A DNA stretch of 64,000 nt from Larimichthys crocea. Lineage: Eukaryota; Chordata; Actinopteri; Sciaenidae. The position numbers and the translations under genes were made by a program. The notes under the pieces were generated by a model. It saw only the letters and a program-made list of their open reading frames with translations. It had not been told where the DNA came from and searched no databases. Position 1 is the stretch's first letter; each line of letters opens with the position of its first letter. Below, in pieces: positions 1 to 13,100 of this stretch. The stretch is taken from positions 10,838,309 through 10,902,308 of the forward strand of contig NC_040013.1 in assembly GCF_000972845.2 (NCBI RefSeq), written 5' to 3'.

Positions 1-120
1 TTCGATCAGACTGCGCGGGGAGAAAACGTGGGGGCGTGGCCTGCGTCACGCAGCGGGAGGACGTCATTCACCGGAAGTCTTCTTCTTTTGTTTATATTTT
101 ATTTAGCAGCATCGACATGT
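1..120. promoter_or_regulatory. GC-rich promoter-like segment at window edge
   Basis: The first ~80 bases are CpG-rich, unlike the AT-rich sequence that follows. They hold an ACGTCA half-CRE (61-66) and an ETS-type CCGGAAGT (71-78). This is typical of a housekeeping promoter whose gene probably lies to the left, outside the window. No coding exon is visible on either strand here, so the assignment is inference. Confidence 0.3.
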
Positions 121-1746
121 GCACAGCGCCTCATAATAATGACTTATGTACAGTGTATTTTTACAGTATGCCACAACCTTCACCAAAAAGCAAAAAGATT
201 AAAAGGCAATTTTTATCAGTATGCATGGTATACCACTTTGTGTTCACATAAAACATCATAATATAGTCATGTTCTTGCAGCTTCTGCCGTAATTTTAACA
301 AACAAATGAATTCATCAAATGTTTCATCACTTAAAACACACTATTACACCACTTAAGCTCCTTTTCTCTTTAAACTCTTAGTACTGATAAGACAAGTGAT
401 TCACTGATAAGTGTGTCTGTGTGTGCCTTTGGCAGGTCCACCTCTGGAATGTGTTTAAAGTGACTTCTTTGGCCAAAATCCAAAGTAACAAGATAAAGTC
501 AGTTGTCCCCCTGGGGAAGGTATCTTTTGCTTGATCTGCAAAAATGTCAATCAGTTATCAGCACTTGTCCTGAAGACAATGTCTGCCCGTTGTTACACAA
601 TTGTTTATTTTAAAAAGAAGAAACAGTACAAATTAATAAAGCCACATGATAAAAAATGTGTTTGTTATATGTAGTCCCTGGCCATGGTGTTAAAAAGGTT
701 ATGTCACCTCAGTTATTATCAATATTTTTGTCTCTTTCTTAGTGAGCTATTGAAGAATTTACTCTATAATGTATAACACAATGGCAAGTTCAAATTCCAG
801 GTCCATTGATCTATAAACAGCATTCCAACCCAGTCCTTTGTCTTCACTTGCACCAGAAAATGTAGCCCTACAGCAAAACTCAGTAGAAAGAAAAAATATA
901 TATCTGTTAACATGAATACTCTGGATATCATTCGTTAGACAGCTTTTCTGCAGTACTCTGCATAGCACATTCATTTATTACAGATTCCCTGTAGTCTTCA
1001 ACTGTGAACACATAATCGGCCAGACCACAGACTGTGTCTGCATTCCTCATAGAGCCACATGTCAACAGCAGAACTGTCCAAAATGCCCAAAATTTGCAAA
1101 CATTTAAAAAGTTCTTACAAAAGGTATTTTATAATGTTTTTTTGTTTGTTTATTTGTTTGTTTTGTTTTTGATTAAAATGAATCTACATTATACTACTAT
1201 ATATTATATGATTGTTACAGAAGGTGCAAAAATTATGTTGCAAGGCTGCCAAACTTTGTCCTCAGGCAAAATGACCTCAGCACAATAAAATGCCGTAAGT
1301 AGGCTGTCCTGGGAGTGGCGCTGTTTGGATGTCATTACCAGTCTTCTCAATGCAGTCCAACCTGAACTTAGTTCTGGCTAATGGAAAGACATCAGAGGAA
1401 CACACTATTCTTTAATACAACAAACAAATAAACTGAGAACAGGTGCTGAAAACTAAATCTGGATTGTTTTTCCACCAATCTATATTTGTGAATGAAACAG
1501 AAATAAATATTATAATTTAGTCTAATTATATAATAATATAATAATAATAATAATAATAATAATCATCACTATTATTATTACTATTATTGATTTACACACA
1601 GTCCTCCTTTATACATATCAATTATATGGGCTGATTGTGTGAGCGTTAAAGTAAAGGTGGTGTCATAATAAGCTTCACATAATTTAAAAATAAAACAAAT
1701 AGAAGAGGAGTCCATCATAAAAACTTAATAAAAATGAAATCAACAT
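120..1746. other. Non-coding stretch, no gene seen
   Basis: AT-rich sequence with only short ORFs lacking family resemblance or splice context. It contains a T/G-rich run near 1138-1170 and an (ATA)n/(ATT)n microsatellite near 1534-1590. I see no RNA gene. Confidence 0.6.
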
Positions 1747-3650
1747 CTCCTACAGTCCAAAATAAGAGAATTAAATGTGGACTATCAGATCCTTGTCCTC
1801 TAAAGTTATTTTAGTCAATGAATTAATATCTGATTATGATATTGATTTATTTTGTCTTACTGAAACCTGGCTGCAGGAGGATGAATATGGTATAGCCAGC
1901 AGACTCGTAACTTAAAGAAAGAGGCACGTAAATCTGAACGCAAATGGCGTGCCACTAAACTGGAAGAATCTCATTTAGTCTGGCAAGATAATCTTAAAAC
2001 ATAGAGGAAGGTTCTCCGTAATGTCAGAGCAGCCTATTACTCTTCATAAATAGAGGAAAATAAGAACAGCCCCAGGTTTCTCTTCAGCACTGTAGCCAGG
2101 CTAACAGAGAACTACAGCTCTACTGAGCCATCTATTCTTTTAGGTCTAACTAGTGTTGACTTCATGAGCTTCTTTAATCATAAAATTATAACTCTTAGAG
2201 ACAAAATCCATCACCTCTTGCCCTCAACAGGCACTGATCTGCATTCTGATACAGCAAGTTTGGAAACAGCTGTAAACCTGTAAACCTGATATATATTTAG
2301 ACTGTTTTTCTCCCATCGCCCTTTATCAAATAACTTTATTCATTTCTGCAGCTAAGCCTTCAACCTGTCTCTTAGACCCTATCCCAACCAGGCTGCTCAA
2401 TGATGTTTTACCTCTAGTTAGTCCTTCTTTATTGGATATGATTAATCTGTCTTTATTATCAGGATATGTACCACAGTCCTGTAAAGTAGCTGTAATTAAA
2501 CCTCTTCTTAAAAAGCCCACTCTAGATCCAGAGGTTTTAGCCAATTACAGACTGATATCACCTCCTTCCCTTTCTCTCTAAGATACTTGAGAAAGCTGTA
2601 GCCAATCAGCTGATACTTGAGAAAGCTGTAGCCAATCAGCTGTGTGACTTTCTCAATAAGAACAGTTTATTTGAGGATTCAAAGGTTCACACAAGGTTCT
2701 GTACTAGGACCACTTCTATTCAGTTTATGCTTCCTCTAGGGAACATTATTAGGAATCATTCTATTAATTTTCATTGTTATGTTGACCACACCCAATTATA
2801 TTTATCGATCAAGCCTAATGAAACCAATCATTACCTAAACTCCAAGCATGCCTTAAGGATATAAAAAGTTGGATGACCTACAATTTTCTAATGTTAAATA
2901 CAGACAAAACTGAAGTTCTTGTAATTGGACCCAAACACCTCAGAAGCTCTCTTTCTAGAGACTTCACTAGAGGATCACGCTGGCCTCCAGCTCCACCGTA
3001 AAGAATCTGGGAGTTATCTTTGATCAGGATTTGTCCTTTAACATCCACATAAAACAAATTTCAAGGACTGCATTATTCCACGTAACATCGTCAAAATCAG
3101 ACGCATTGTATCTCAAGGGGATGCAGAAAAACTAGTACACATATTTGTTACTTCTAGGCTGGACTATTGTAACTCTTTGTTATCAGGCTGCTGCAATAAG
3201 TCTCTTAGGAGATCACATCTCTCACATTTTGGCTTCCTTGCACTGGCTACCTGTTAAATCTAGAATATAATTTATAAAATTCTTCTCCTTACTTACAAAG
3301 CTCTTCATGGTCAGGCACCATCATATCTAAAAGAGCTCATAGTACCTTACTACCCCTCTAGAACACTGCGCTTTCAGAATGCTGGGTTCCTTGTGGTTCC
3401 TATAGTTTCCAAAAGTAGATTGGGAGCCAGAGCTTTCTCACTAACTAAACTTCTTCCCCAGAGTTTCTATGCTCTCTCGTCCAGCAGGTTCTCATGGATT
3501 GTTGATTTGATTAATTGGCTTGCCCTTTACTGACATTTTATCAGGCTCCATAATTGTAGTTCTACATTGCCTTGAGGCGTTGGATCCTTTCTACAGCCAA
3601 ATATGGATTAAATGCAGCAGTCGAAACAAAAATTAAATTTGAACTTTAGA
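1747..3650 (+). mobile_element. Decayed LINE, L2/CR1-like
   Basis: Conceptual translation in shifting frames gives non-LTR retrotransposon pieces in the expected order. An endonuclease-like FCLTETWLQEDEYG lies near 1850-1885. Reverse-transcriptase segments around 2360-2560 include SCKVAVIKPLLKKPTLDPE and ANYRLIS. FVTSRLDYCNSLLSG lies near 3145-3185, followed by LHWLPVKSRI and LTYKALHGQAPSYL near 3240-3330. Frameshifts, stops and a tandem 30 bp duplication (about 2583-2641) show it is dead. The 3' end near 3600-3650 is A/T-rich with an ATTAAAT-type tail typical of L2-like elements. The clade assignment is from motif memory; RT phylogeny would settle it. Confidence 0.85.
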
Positions 3651-3659
3651 AAGTGTGTG

Positions 3660-4090
3660 TTTGTGCAATAACATCATACTTGTGACCTTTTATTTTTGTA
3701 GACCATGCAAATCCAACTGCGTTCCAGGGAAGCATCTAAACATGGGAAAGTCAGCTGTAAAACTGGATGTTCCTTTAAACCTAAAGCATATTTTATACTG
3801 TATAAGCCTACAACAGAAAGTCCCTAAGAGCTAACTTGGCACAGTTTAGTAGTTCAGCAGCTTGGTGTGTCACACTTTGAGTCTGTGCCAACACAACTTC
3901 AGGGCTACAAACGTACTAACCACAAGCAGATAAAAGCAAACAACACAACCTGAAAGGTCACTGGATCATGAGATAGACGGACACAACACAGAGCTGAATG
4001 AGAAAATAACTAAATGCAACAACAGTACAAAAGTAGGATACAGATTTAGCACATTTCTGCCTCTTGACTATGTCAGGAGTTACATCACTA
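3660..4090. other. Non-coding spacer
   Basis: No ORF with coding character, RNA gene or clear repeat is visible between the LINE tail and the putative minus-strand exon at 4096. Confidence 0.5.
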
Positions 4091-4095
4091 TGATG

Positions 4096-5815
4096 TCAAG
4101 CACTTTCTCCTACATTAACTTCTGTCATTAAATCCAGATGTGTGCTATATCGCATGCATCCTTCACATTCTGGTTTATGTTGATCCACTTCTCCCTTTAG
4201 ACCTTGGGAAATTGCCAGCCATTGTGTTGTCTTTGCATCTAAGATGTATTTGGGGGGGATATGATGTCTGTCCTGAGACACATGTCGCTGACTCAATACA
4301 GAACATTCCAGTATGTGCTGTAGCTGCAGGATGTGACTCAGGATACACTACAATAGAACTGGAAAAAAGTAGAAAAGGTGATGGACGGAAGACAACATTG
4401 CAAAATGTAAAGCACAGTTGTTGCTTGCACAAGGGAGATAATTGTCCTCAGGGTTTGTCCTCATCTTTCTAATGTCAGGCAGTAATTATTATGTCACTGT
4501 AGGCTGCGGTTCTCTATCTAGTCTCTGTAAATGTACTGTTTGATTGCATGAAACTGTAAATAATGTTGCATGAAATGCTCCAACAAGTAGTAGTCTGGGT
4601 GGGGTCAGAACTGGTTGTGTATCTCACAGGTCACAAAGGCCTGGTTTTTACTTTGCTCTTATTCTTCTTGTAGCACTTTGCTGTCTGCTTTTTCTATTCT
4701 TTTTTTACTGCAACTCAGATTACAACTGATTCAAAGAGCAGCCACTGCAATACCTGTAGCAACCTGCCACACACAATGACAGCCACATGCAAGCATGCAT
4801 GCTACTGTGATTGCACATAAACTTGCAGGTGCACACATGCATACAGAACATGCATTAACACTGAACAGAAACTAAAGAGGATTCTTAAAAAAGAGAGATT
4901 ATAAATCTTTCAATACAGAAATTTCTCAATGACACACAGAGCAGAATGCACTCCAAAATACACAAACACTGTCAACAAGCAAAGACATATTCAAATCAGA
5001 TACAAATCTACTCCTGCTGCTGAGTAGTACACCTATAGTGTGTAACAAGTTCAGCCCAGAGTTGCCCAACATGTTCTTCAAATGCAGTTTAAAACAGAGG
5101 TGTCCTTAAACACAACCTGGAACCATTCCACACCTCTGTGATGTGAGGTGTAGATACATTCCACACTGACACAAGCCTGCTGTTTCTACTTCTGTGGTTT
5201 TGTCTCACCTGTGTGTTTATGTCCACTCCTTTCTTCACCAGAAAGGTGATAATCTCTGGCTGGACACCCATAGCCTTCTCTGACAAACCTGTAGAGTGAT
5301 CAATGCCATTAAACCCCATGCCACAGCAGCTAAAATGTGCATAGTATCTCTTAGAGACAAAATGTTGTGGGAATACAAACATCTATGGAATCTGCCATGG
5401 TCTCGCCAAGTGACAAATATAGATGGGCCTGTCTTTCCTTTAATGATAATGGACTCTCACATATTCACTACTAATCTAGAATCAAATTAGATGAGTTCTC
5501 CTCTGCTTTTTAAATCATGCCCAAGAATTTGATCATCTCAGCTCTTATGGATTATATAGCAAGGACATGCATCGTCACCACACTACAAGTAATACTCCAA
5601 TCCAAGTGTAGTGACTTCAGCACTCATATGTAACTGGACTAATTCATCATCCTCTTAATTCCGCCTTCATCATCTCTGTGGGCAAGCATGATCTCACCTC
5701 CTTGAGAAACAGCTAAGACTTCCTCCGTCAGATGATGCATCTGGAAATGGATTCTGCAGCTGACGCTCTTCCCTTTTCCATTGTTTTCGTATACTCTTCC
5801 TTCTCCTGGGACATT
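4096..5815 (-). pseudogene. Putative or decayed minus-strand gene with ankyrin-like exon
   Basis: Three minus-strand segments have compatible splice phases. The first ends at 5698 before GTGAGA, leaving 2 nt. The second is 5329-5209 (121 nt, acceptor TTTTAG, donor GTGAGA) and contains PEIITFLVKKGVDINTQ, which resembles the second helix and loop of an ankyrin repeat. The third is a terminal exon, 4347-4096, 84 codons with stop, acceptor TTGTAG after a pyrimidine tract. The first segment shows coding character in more than one frame, suggesting a frameshift. No start codon or complete ankyrin domain is found and I do not recognise the protein. It may be a real gene with missed exons, a pseudogene or chance. 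Confidence 0.22.
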
Positions 5816-5829
5816 AGCTCCTTATCAGT

Positions 5830-7750
5830 TCAAAAGCCTTGCGACAAGATGTAAACATAAGATGAACACATATTCTCCTAGATAAACAAAAAACGTGGTG
5901 CTACTGCAGAAGGCAGAGCTACAAGTAGTTTTCCTGACCAAAGACACAAATTATTACATTATTTAAAATTATAGATCGATAATCTGCAGATACTCCACTC
6001 AATGCTACAGGCTGTACTTTGAGTTAACTCAAAAACCGCGTATACTTTCATGTAAGCAAGGACTATTGACCCTAAATTCCAATACGAAGGGAAAGATTTG
6101 TGGTAATGGGTTGGACTGAAGTAAGACTAAAGGTGTAACACAGAATTGATTGCAATTTATACTATATTCTATAAATAAATGGTAAAACCAGGTTAAGACA
6201 TTTCATGCAAAACCACACATATCAACCTCATGGCAGCATAACAGGAACAGTCAGTGTATATAAATTTTCATTTCAAGATATTTCAGATCAGTCCAAAATA
6301 GTGGAAAGACCAACCGATCAACAATGCTATGCCCAGAGTCAGGCAGCTCATTTTGCTGAATGTTTTTGGCACCTGTTTAGGCATGTGAGTCCCCACATTA
6401 AAAAAGACTTGCTATCACCAGTCTGGTCATGCCCTACAATTGAAATTATGCTTTATGTTCATCATTAAAGCATTTTGTGGTCTTGAGTTTTCGCTTCTGA
6501 TTTGAAAATGTGAATTTGAATAGTTCACTGTAAAAAGTGTAAAAAATTAGGTCCAAGCCTCTCGAGTTGGCATATTTCACATCTGCATTGACAGTTTACA
6601 ATATAATGTCACATATATGACCCCACGTGAATAAGTAATGTCCAACATTATAAACTATCTTCTATTTATCTTTATCAGTATAATATAATCTCCTCTGTTG
6701 TTTACTTTGTGTTTACCACATGATATACTGTGTCTTTGCTCAACAATAACAGTTCATTTTGAAGGACATTGTGTTATCACATAAATCTTATCAGTGATTC
6801 TTTGTAGGTTTGATTCATACATTCCTGGGAATGTTTTATGAAACGGGAGGGTTCCAGCTCTGAGTCAGTATTGACCAAGTTTATATTTCGTAATCACAGC
6901 TGTCAGTCACAAAACCAAAAGGGAGGACACTAGATGCCTGTTTTTTCTGAGGTGAATGCTGCCTTGTGGTATGTCGTGTAGCAACTATTGTTGAACTCAG
7001 CGAATGTTCATTTTGATGTTTCTATTCGAACTGCTCCTCTGTGTGCCTTGGGTGGTGCCTGGAGGAAACAAAGAGGGATTGTCTTCAAGTCGTCACTTGA
7101 ACTGGTATGTTACATCACTTCCTCTACTTTAACAGATTTTATCCTGACATGGCTATTTTAGGTCTTAGTGTGGAGCCGCCATAAAGGAAAAAAATCAGTC
7201 TCCCTCACTCCTTTCAAGGTTTAACAAAACATGTGCTACAAGGTCCTATCTTGGAAATCCAGATGACCTTCCTTTCAACCTTCAAAGCTAGGTTTCTACT
7301 TGAGTACTCTCACTAAACCACAGAGTGAAGATACATCACAGCCTGTCTATTGAGGTAATATAATTTCAGTCCGTATCCATTATTGTAAATGGTGCAAAAG
7401 AGATTGTTAATGAACCGTATAAAGAAACAAAAGAATACCTGCTGGCACAGTGTGGCAGAAGAAGCCTTTCAGGCAGGCTTTGAGGCTTTGTCCTGGTGGC
7501 ATCCTGCCGCTCCGTTCATTTGCTTGTATAGACTGCACCCTTATCACATAGTGGCAGGGTAGTCTTTAAAATAATCAGAATCACCCTGTACCGCCATTGT
7601 TTGTTGATATTTCTCACCACATTAAAACAGTTGAGGTGAACAAATTATAAAGGTTTATAATTTATGTCACACAAGACTATACACACACCAGACAGACACC
7701 AGACGGCACTCTAGAGGTTGGTTATATAATTCCCTTTTTTTTCCTATTCT
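5830..7750. other. Non-coding stretch
   Basis: About 1.9 kb with scattered short ORFs, including an 87-codon frame at 6205-6468 with no recognisable family or splice context. It is AT-rich, with no RNA gene or clear transposon boundary. Confidence 0.5.
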
Positions 7751-7754
7751 TTAT

Positions 7755-7880
7755 TTAAAGAATTTTTTTGGCCTTTTTAAGCTTTGACAGAGACAGAGCT
7801 TGAAGAATGACAGGAATGTGGGGAGAGAAAGATGGGGAATGACGTGCAGGAAAGAGCCACAGGTCAGATTCGAACCACTC
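7755..7880 (-). repeat. SINE-like tRNA-derived repeat fragment
   Basis: Read on the minus strand, the segment starts with GGTTCGAATCTGACCTGTGG, which contains a pol III B-box-like GGTTCGAATC. It continues into a pyrimidine-rich body that I recall as a common dispersed teleost repeat. No intact A box or target duplication is evident. The repeat family is inferred; masking against a fish repeat library would confirm it. Confidence 0.45.
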
Positions 7881-8895
7881 TTTTCATTCAAAATGTTTTG
7901 CAGGTCTGATCATTGTTTGCTAGCCGTACACCCATGCAATGACATATGTTATGGATGAATGGGACAGAGCCTTTGAGTCTTATGGTGTCATCAGTTAACA
8001 GCTGTGTAATAAATATTAAATAAGCTAAATTCAAGGGACATTTTAAGTGGTAATATGTAGCCTGTTTTTCACTTTTCCAAACAGTTCTCTGTTTACAGTT
8101 TCATCTCCTGAGCTACAGTTATTAAGGAATATCGTATAATAGCCTTTGGCAAACTCTACCTTAATTAGGTGCACCCCTTTTTAAAAATTTCCAATTCGTA
8201 TGGGGCTCCTGGGCAACAATGAGTCATGGGCCCATACTGATCGCAAGGACTTATTATCTGTTGGATCCCCTCCTTTTTTCTCTTCTCTATTCTTCTTTTC
8301 TCTTTTGTGTATTATTTTATGTACATGTTGGGTTCTGTTTCTATATGTATGGAAAATAAATTAAATATTAAGTGTAAAACAATAATAATAATAAGAAGAA
8401 GAATAAAAAGCCCCCAATAAAGCAAACTATAACATGAAATTATAAATAAAATTAGCTACCTTATTTATAGATCATATTGTGCTTTATTGGTGCATAATAG
8501 CAAACAAAGTCTCAATTTATCAATCTACCACAAAGTTTTGGGTAGCCCTGGGCCAATAGCCAGTATAACCTGTTGCTAATACAGTGGTGGTTCTATTAAT
8601 ACTTTTGATTAAATAAGGCTAGTAGTTACAGATTATGAACCCCTTGGAGGGTGTCCCATAACAAAGTGGTGCACTTTTTCTATCTGTCTGTACTTTCATT
8701 TACTTATTTAAAAGAATTACTTTCCAGCCATTAAACAATAAAGTTATAAATAAGGTAAACAATATATAAAGTTGGGTTACATACCAACTTTATATCTTAT
8801 CAGTGAGAATGTCTGGATGTAATATTTTAATAATTGATATATGGACTGATATAATGTTAATTAGGGAGCCGATAGCCGCAGTTATCAGATAAAAG
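7881..8895. other. Non-coding stretch upstream of FAM83H
   Basis: AT-rich DNA with no ORF of note. An (AAT)/(AAG) simple run lies near 8380-8405. Confidence 0.5.
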
Positions 8896-8899
8896 ATGA

Positions 8900-9217
8900 G
8901 CAGAGTTCAGTCGGACAAGCGTAGACACAGCTGTCAGAGGAGAAGTGAACCAACAGAGGCGGGGCGAAGGTTGTTAGTCGACACAGTAGTTTTTCTTCTG
9001 TGTGCTGTGTCTATCATTCTCGCCAACATGCCTCAAGCATGACAATGAACTGGTTTATCTGGGTGACGGGAAAAAGGCAATGTAACAAAACTTTCGACGA
9101 AGTCCCAACTGGACGAGAAGCGCGACACAGAGGCGAAGAAACACGTAATGAAGAAAGCAAAGATGACTGGCTCAAAGTTTAACCGACGGAAAGCTTGACG
9201 AGGGAAATAACAGTGAG
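8900..9217 (+). other. fam83h: Likely 5' non-coding exon and promoter of FAM83H
   Basis: A locally GC-rich block ends with a strong splice donor (exon ...GTGAG, intron GTAAGT from 9218). The acceptor before the FAM83H start lies at about 10127 (CTTTAG), seven bases upstream of ATTACAGC and then ATG 10135. The short frame at 9000-9182 shows no family resemblance and is taken as untranslated. The transcription start is not defined by sequence. Confidence 0.5.
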
Positions 9218-9772
9218 GTAAGTTAAGTTCAGCAAACGGCGTCTGGCCTATCTGGTTTTATGTTTTGGGTATGAAGTCTAACATATGGTTGGCTCATGCT
9301 GGCGTGTTGTTTGGTATTGTTGAAGTTTTCTTACATGTTATCTCGGCTCACTGGGGGAAAAAAAACAAGTGTCGATAAAGCGTGGACTACTTTCAGCACA
9401 TAATGGTGACCAAAATCTTGTTTTTATCCTTCGACTTGTGCGTATTGTTTTGTTTGTTTGTTTGTTTTTATTTTTGTTTGTTTTCTTGGGGGTGTTTCCT
9501 CCCGGCTCGGTTCTCACATATGTGGTTTCGCATGAACTTGCAAATGGAGACTTGGCTTTATGGCCACAGGGAGAAGCCACACCCATGACCCATCTACCCT
9601 GTGGTTAGATTCCCCTCATTCATTGTGCTTTTAGCAGTACAGTATTATGACTGAGAGACGATCTTTGTGGTAAGGCCTGTATCTCTTGTATGAAAACTAC
9701 AGACCTGATCTGAATGACTTAGACAATTTGATTCAAAGTTTTTAGGGTAAAACGATATTAATATTATGTTAT

Positions 9773-9783
9773 TATATATATAT

Positions 9784-9829
<46 letters not shown>
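9773..9829. repeat. (AT)n microsatellite
   Basis: Nearly pure TA dinucleotide run in the first FAM83H intron, interrupted once by GA. Confidence 0.95.
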
Positions 9830-9834
<5 letters not shown>

Positions 9835-10134
9835 CATCAAAACAATGATCAATCCAATTAACTTTGTACCACTATTATGCACCACATCTGACAAAAAAAC
9901 AAAACTGCAAGAACAATGTTATTAGTTTTAGCTCATTATTGCTTGTAAGCATTCATGTAAACTACAGAAAGTGATTATATCACATTATAGTTCTTATGAC
10001 TATCATTTAAGACAAGCAAATGTTCCCATTGGCGAAGCTGGAACCTGCTTTTACTACTATATTATATACATTTACTACTATACATTAAATTCATCACGTC
10101 TGCTTTAACCCTATCCCTTTCTTTAGATTACAGC

Positions 10135-13100
10135 ATGGCACGTCGCTCCCAGTGTTCCTCTGCTGGGGACAACCCCCTGAACCCCAACTACCTCCCTCCT
10201 CACTATCGTGAAGAGTACCGCTTGGCTATCGATGCACTGGTTGAGGAGGACTTGGAAGGATACTATCAATTCCTCCAAAGAGCAGATGTGGTGGACTTTC
10301 TGTCCTCACCTGAGATTCAGTATATTCAGGAATCTGTTCAGGTTCCTCAGTTGGTGAGCCAGCCTGAACCCCGTTTTCTGGAAACTGGTGCAGATGGCTC
10401 CTCAGACACTTACTGGCCGATTCACTCTGACCTGGACGCCCCAGGTTTGGATCTTGGCTGGCCTCAGCTGCATCACTTAATTGGGCCCACAGAGGTCACC
10501 ACTCTGGTTAACCCTCCTGAACCAGACATGCCAAGTATCAAGGAGCAGGCCCGACGACTTATCAAGAATGCTCAGCAGGTACATCTTTCATTTTCTCTAT
10601 GAATGGAGACTTCATGCCAGACATACCATAATGAGTGTCACTGGTTTGACTGCGTTGCTTTTACATCTGTGTTGTTTGTGTCTTTTATCTCCCCAGGTGA
10701 TTGCTATAGCGATGGACATGTTTACTGATGTTGACATTTTTCATGATATTCTCACTGCTGCCATGAGAAATGTTGCCGTGTACATCCTGCTTGACAATCA
10801 GAATGCACATCACTTTGTCAACATGGTGTCCAACTGCAGAGTCGATCTACAGAGCATAGAGGTGAGTACATATACATTAAAAATATTACATTTTGGTACA
10901 GGCACTGTAATGGAGTGATTTTTTTATTTTTTAGATGGAATCACTGATTCCACCCATTCTTAGAAATGTTCTAATAATCTCTGAATATGAAACTAGTGGT
11001 AGTGAATTAAGTTTTGAAAGTTTATTGATCTCTTTCTTTACAATTTGACTACAGAAGCCGAAAAACATTACATATGCTGATGTAATGTTACAATTTTTAT
11101 TTTTTAAATACATGAAGTTTTGTAATATTCTGTATTTTTATTATCAGCAAATAGATCTAAAATAACAATGAATTAATCCTACTGTGAAGAACTGTTTATG
11201 TATCTAAATATAGTATAGCTATATCATGTAGTTTATTCCTCTGTGCCACCGAGCCCAGACATTTATTAAAAACATATTTTCTGAGCCACAGTGTTGGACT
11301 AGGTTTCATGTTTTCCTTTATTACATGGACATTTTGACTCACTCGCGGCTGCTGTAAAAACCCACTAGAGCACCAAATGTGTATTAATCAGAGAATCATA
11401 GTGCAAACATTTGCCCCAGCAAATGCAAACATTTGCTGAAAACTATATATTGTATTTTTGATCCACAAGATCTGCTGTAAAAAGGGCTTGAGGCCACAGG
11501 CAATTGTAGTGAAGTCACAAAGTAGTACAATAGACTTATACTTTAATAGTCTTATGAAGAAAAGCACAAGTATACTTCGCACACTAAACACACTGTTGCA
11601 AGAAGTGACTCCATCATACAGATAAAGGAAACAGCTTTTTCTTTCTGAACATCACAAGGCAGATATGCACTTCCAGCAGGCTTGAGAGAAGAATTTATTA
11701 AATACCATTATTAGTTGTTGAACAGCAAACATCTTATTTGATTAAACAGTCATCTTGTTTTTTCCAGCAATGTGAATCATACATGTATCATCAGTAGTAT
11801 TTTCAAGCTTCTGGACTGCCTATGATGTTTATTATTTTTTCTTTATCCTGTTATATGCTGTATATTACGTGTTTGCTTTTACTATATGTGTGCTTTGCTT
11901 CTCTTCTGTATGCCTACAACACGATGCTATGTTGTCCTTTGTAATGTTCAGTTTGTTCTGTCATGTTGAAATGCCTGCTCAGATAAAATTAACAAATCTG
12001 GCTCATTTACATGACATTGCTTTTAATAATAATATGTGTTGTCCCTGATACATACAGTAATTATAGATTGTAATGTATTTTCCCTCTGATAGAAACCACC
12101 ACCACCAACTGCATACTACTGTAAAAGGGAACTTGAAATGCAGCCATTTTCTGTTTCCTTATTTTGGAGGTGGTAGTGCTAATGCAATGCTGCCATCTAG
12201 CTTGTATTGCAATCAAAACATTAACACCACCGTACACTCCTGCACATGCACTACTACAGTTTAATGTTTATTTTTCTTTGATGTGTGTCTTGCAGTTTTT
12301 ACGTGTGAGAACAGTGTCTGGCATCACATATCACTGCCGCTCAGGGAAAACCTTCAAAGGTCAGATGATGGATCGCTTCTTGTTGACAGACTGCAGGGCT
12401 GTGCTGAGTGGAAATTACAGGTGATTTTGTTTAAAACAGCCACAGGAGGTCATACCTCTACACTTCATACCACACAAGGCTTTGAGTGATTAAATTAATA
12501 TATTTTTTATTATGTTTAGTTCATTCACAAAACTGACATGCCTATGACATGCTTCTATTAATTCTACTTATCATCATGTCTTTGTCCAGCTTCATGTGGT
12601 CTTTCGAGAAGCTCCACCGTGGTATGGCACACCTTTTCCTTGGACAGCTTGTATCGACCTTTGATGAAGAGTTTCGTATTCTGTTTGCTCAGTCCGAACC
12701 GCTGATCATTGAAAATGTGCTTCCTCCAATAGAAGATTGTAACCCTTTACAAAAAAGGCAATACTCAAGTGACAGGACTGCACTGTACCGAGATTCAAGG
12801 AAATTTCTATCATCAGAACCTGCTCATCCAGAGGAATGGGCGAGGCATCCCTATGATGACCGCATGGAGATGGATTGGAGAATGATGCCCCTTAAAAGGC
12901 AGGAACCTGTGTATGGCCCTCCAGATATGTATGGCAGGTTTCCACCCCAGCAATCACGCTTGGATCCATCTTTTGATCAGGGCCCCTCCAGGATGCACAT
13001 GATGGAAAATCCTGCCTTCAAACGTCACAGTTATGCTGAAGGTGTTCACGGTAGACACTCACTCCCATTCTTGCCGCAACAGGGAATGCCAGAGCCTGAG

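Noticed and set aside
4140..4472. 110-codon plus-strand frame
   Set aside because: No recognisable domain or splice context. The opposite strand offers a more gene-like terminal exon.
9000..9182. 60-codon frame upstream of FAM83H
   Set aside because: It lies in the probable 5' non-coding exon and has no family resemblance.
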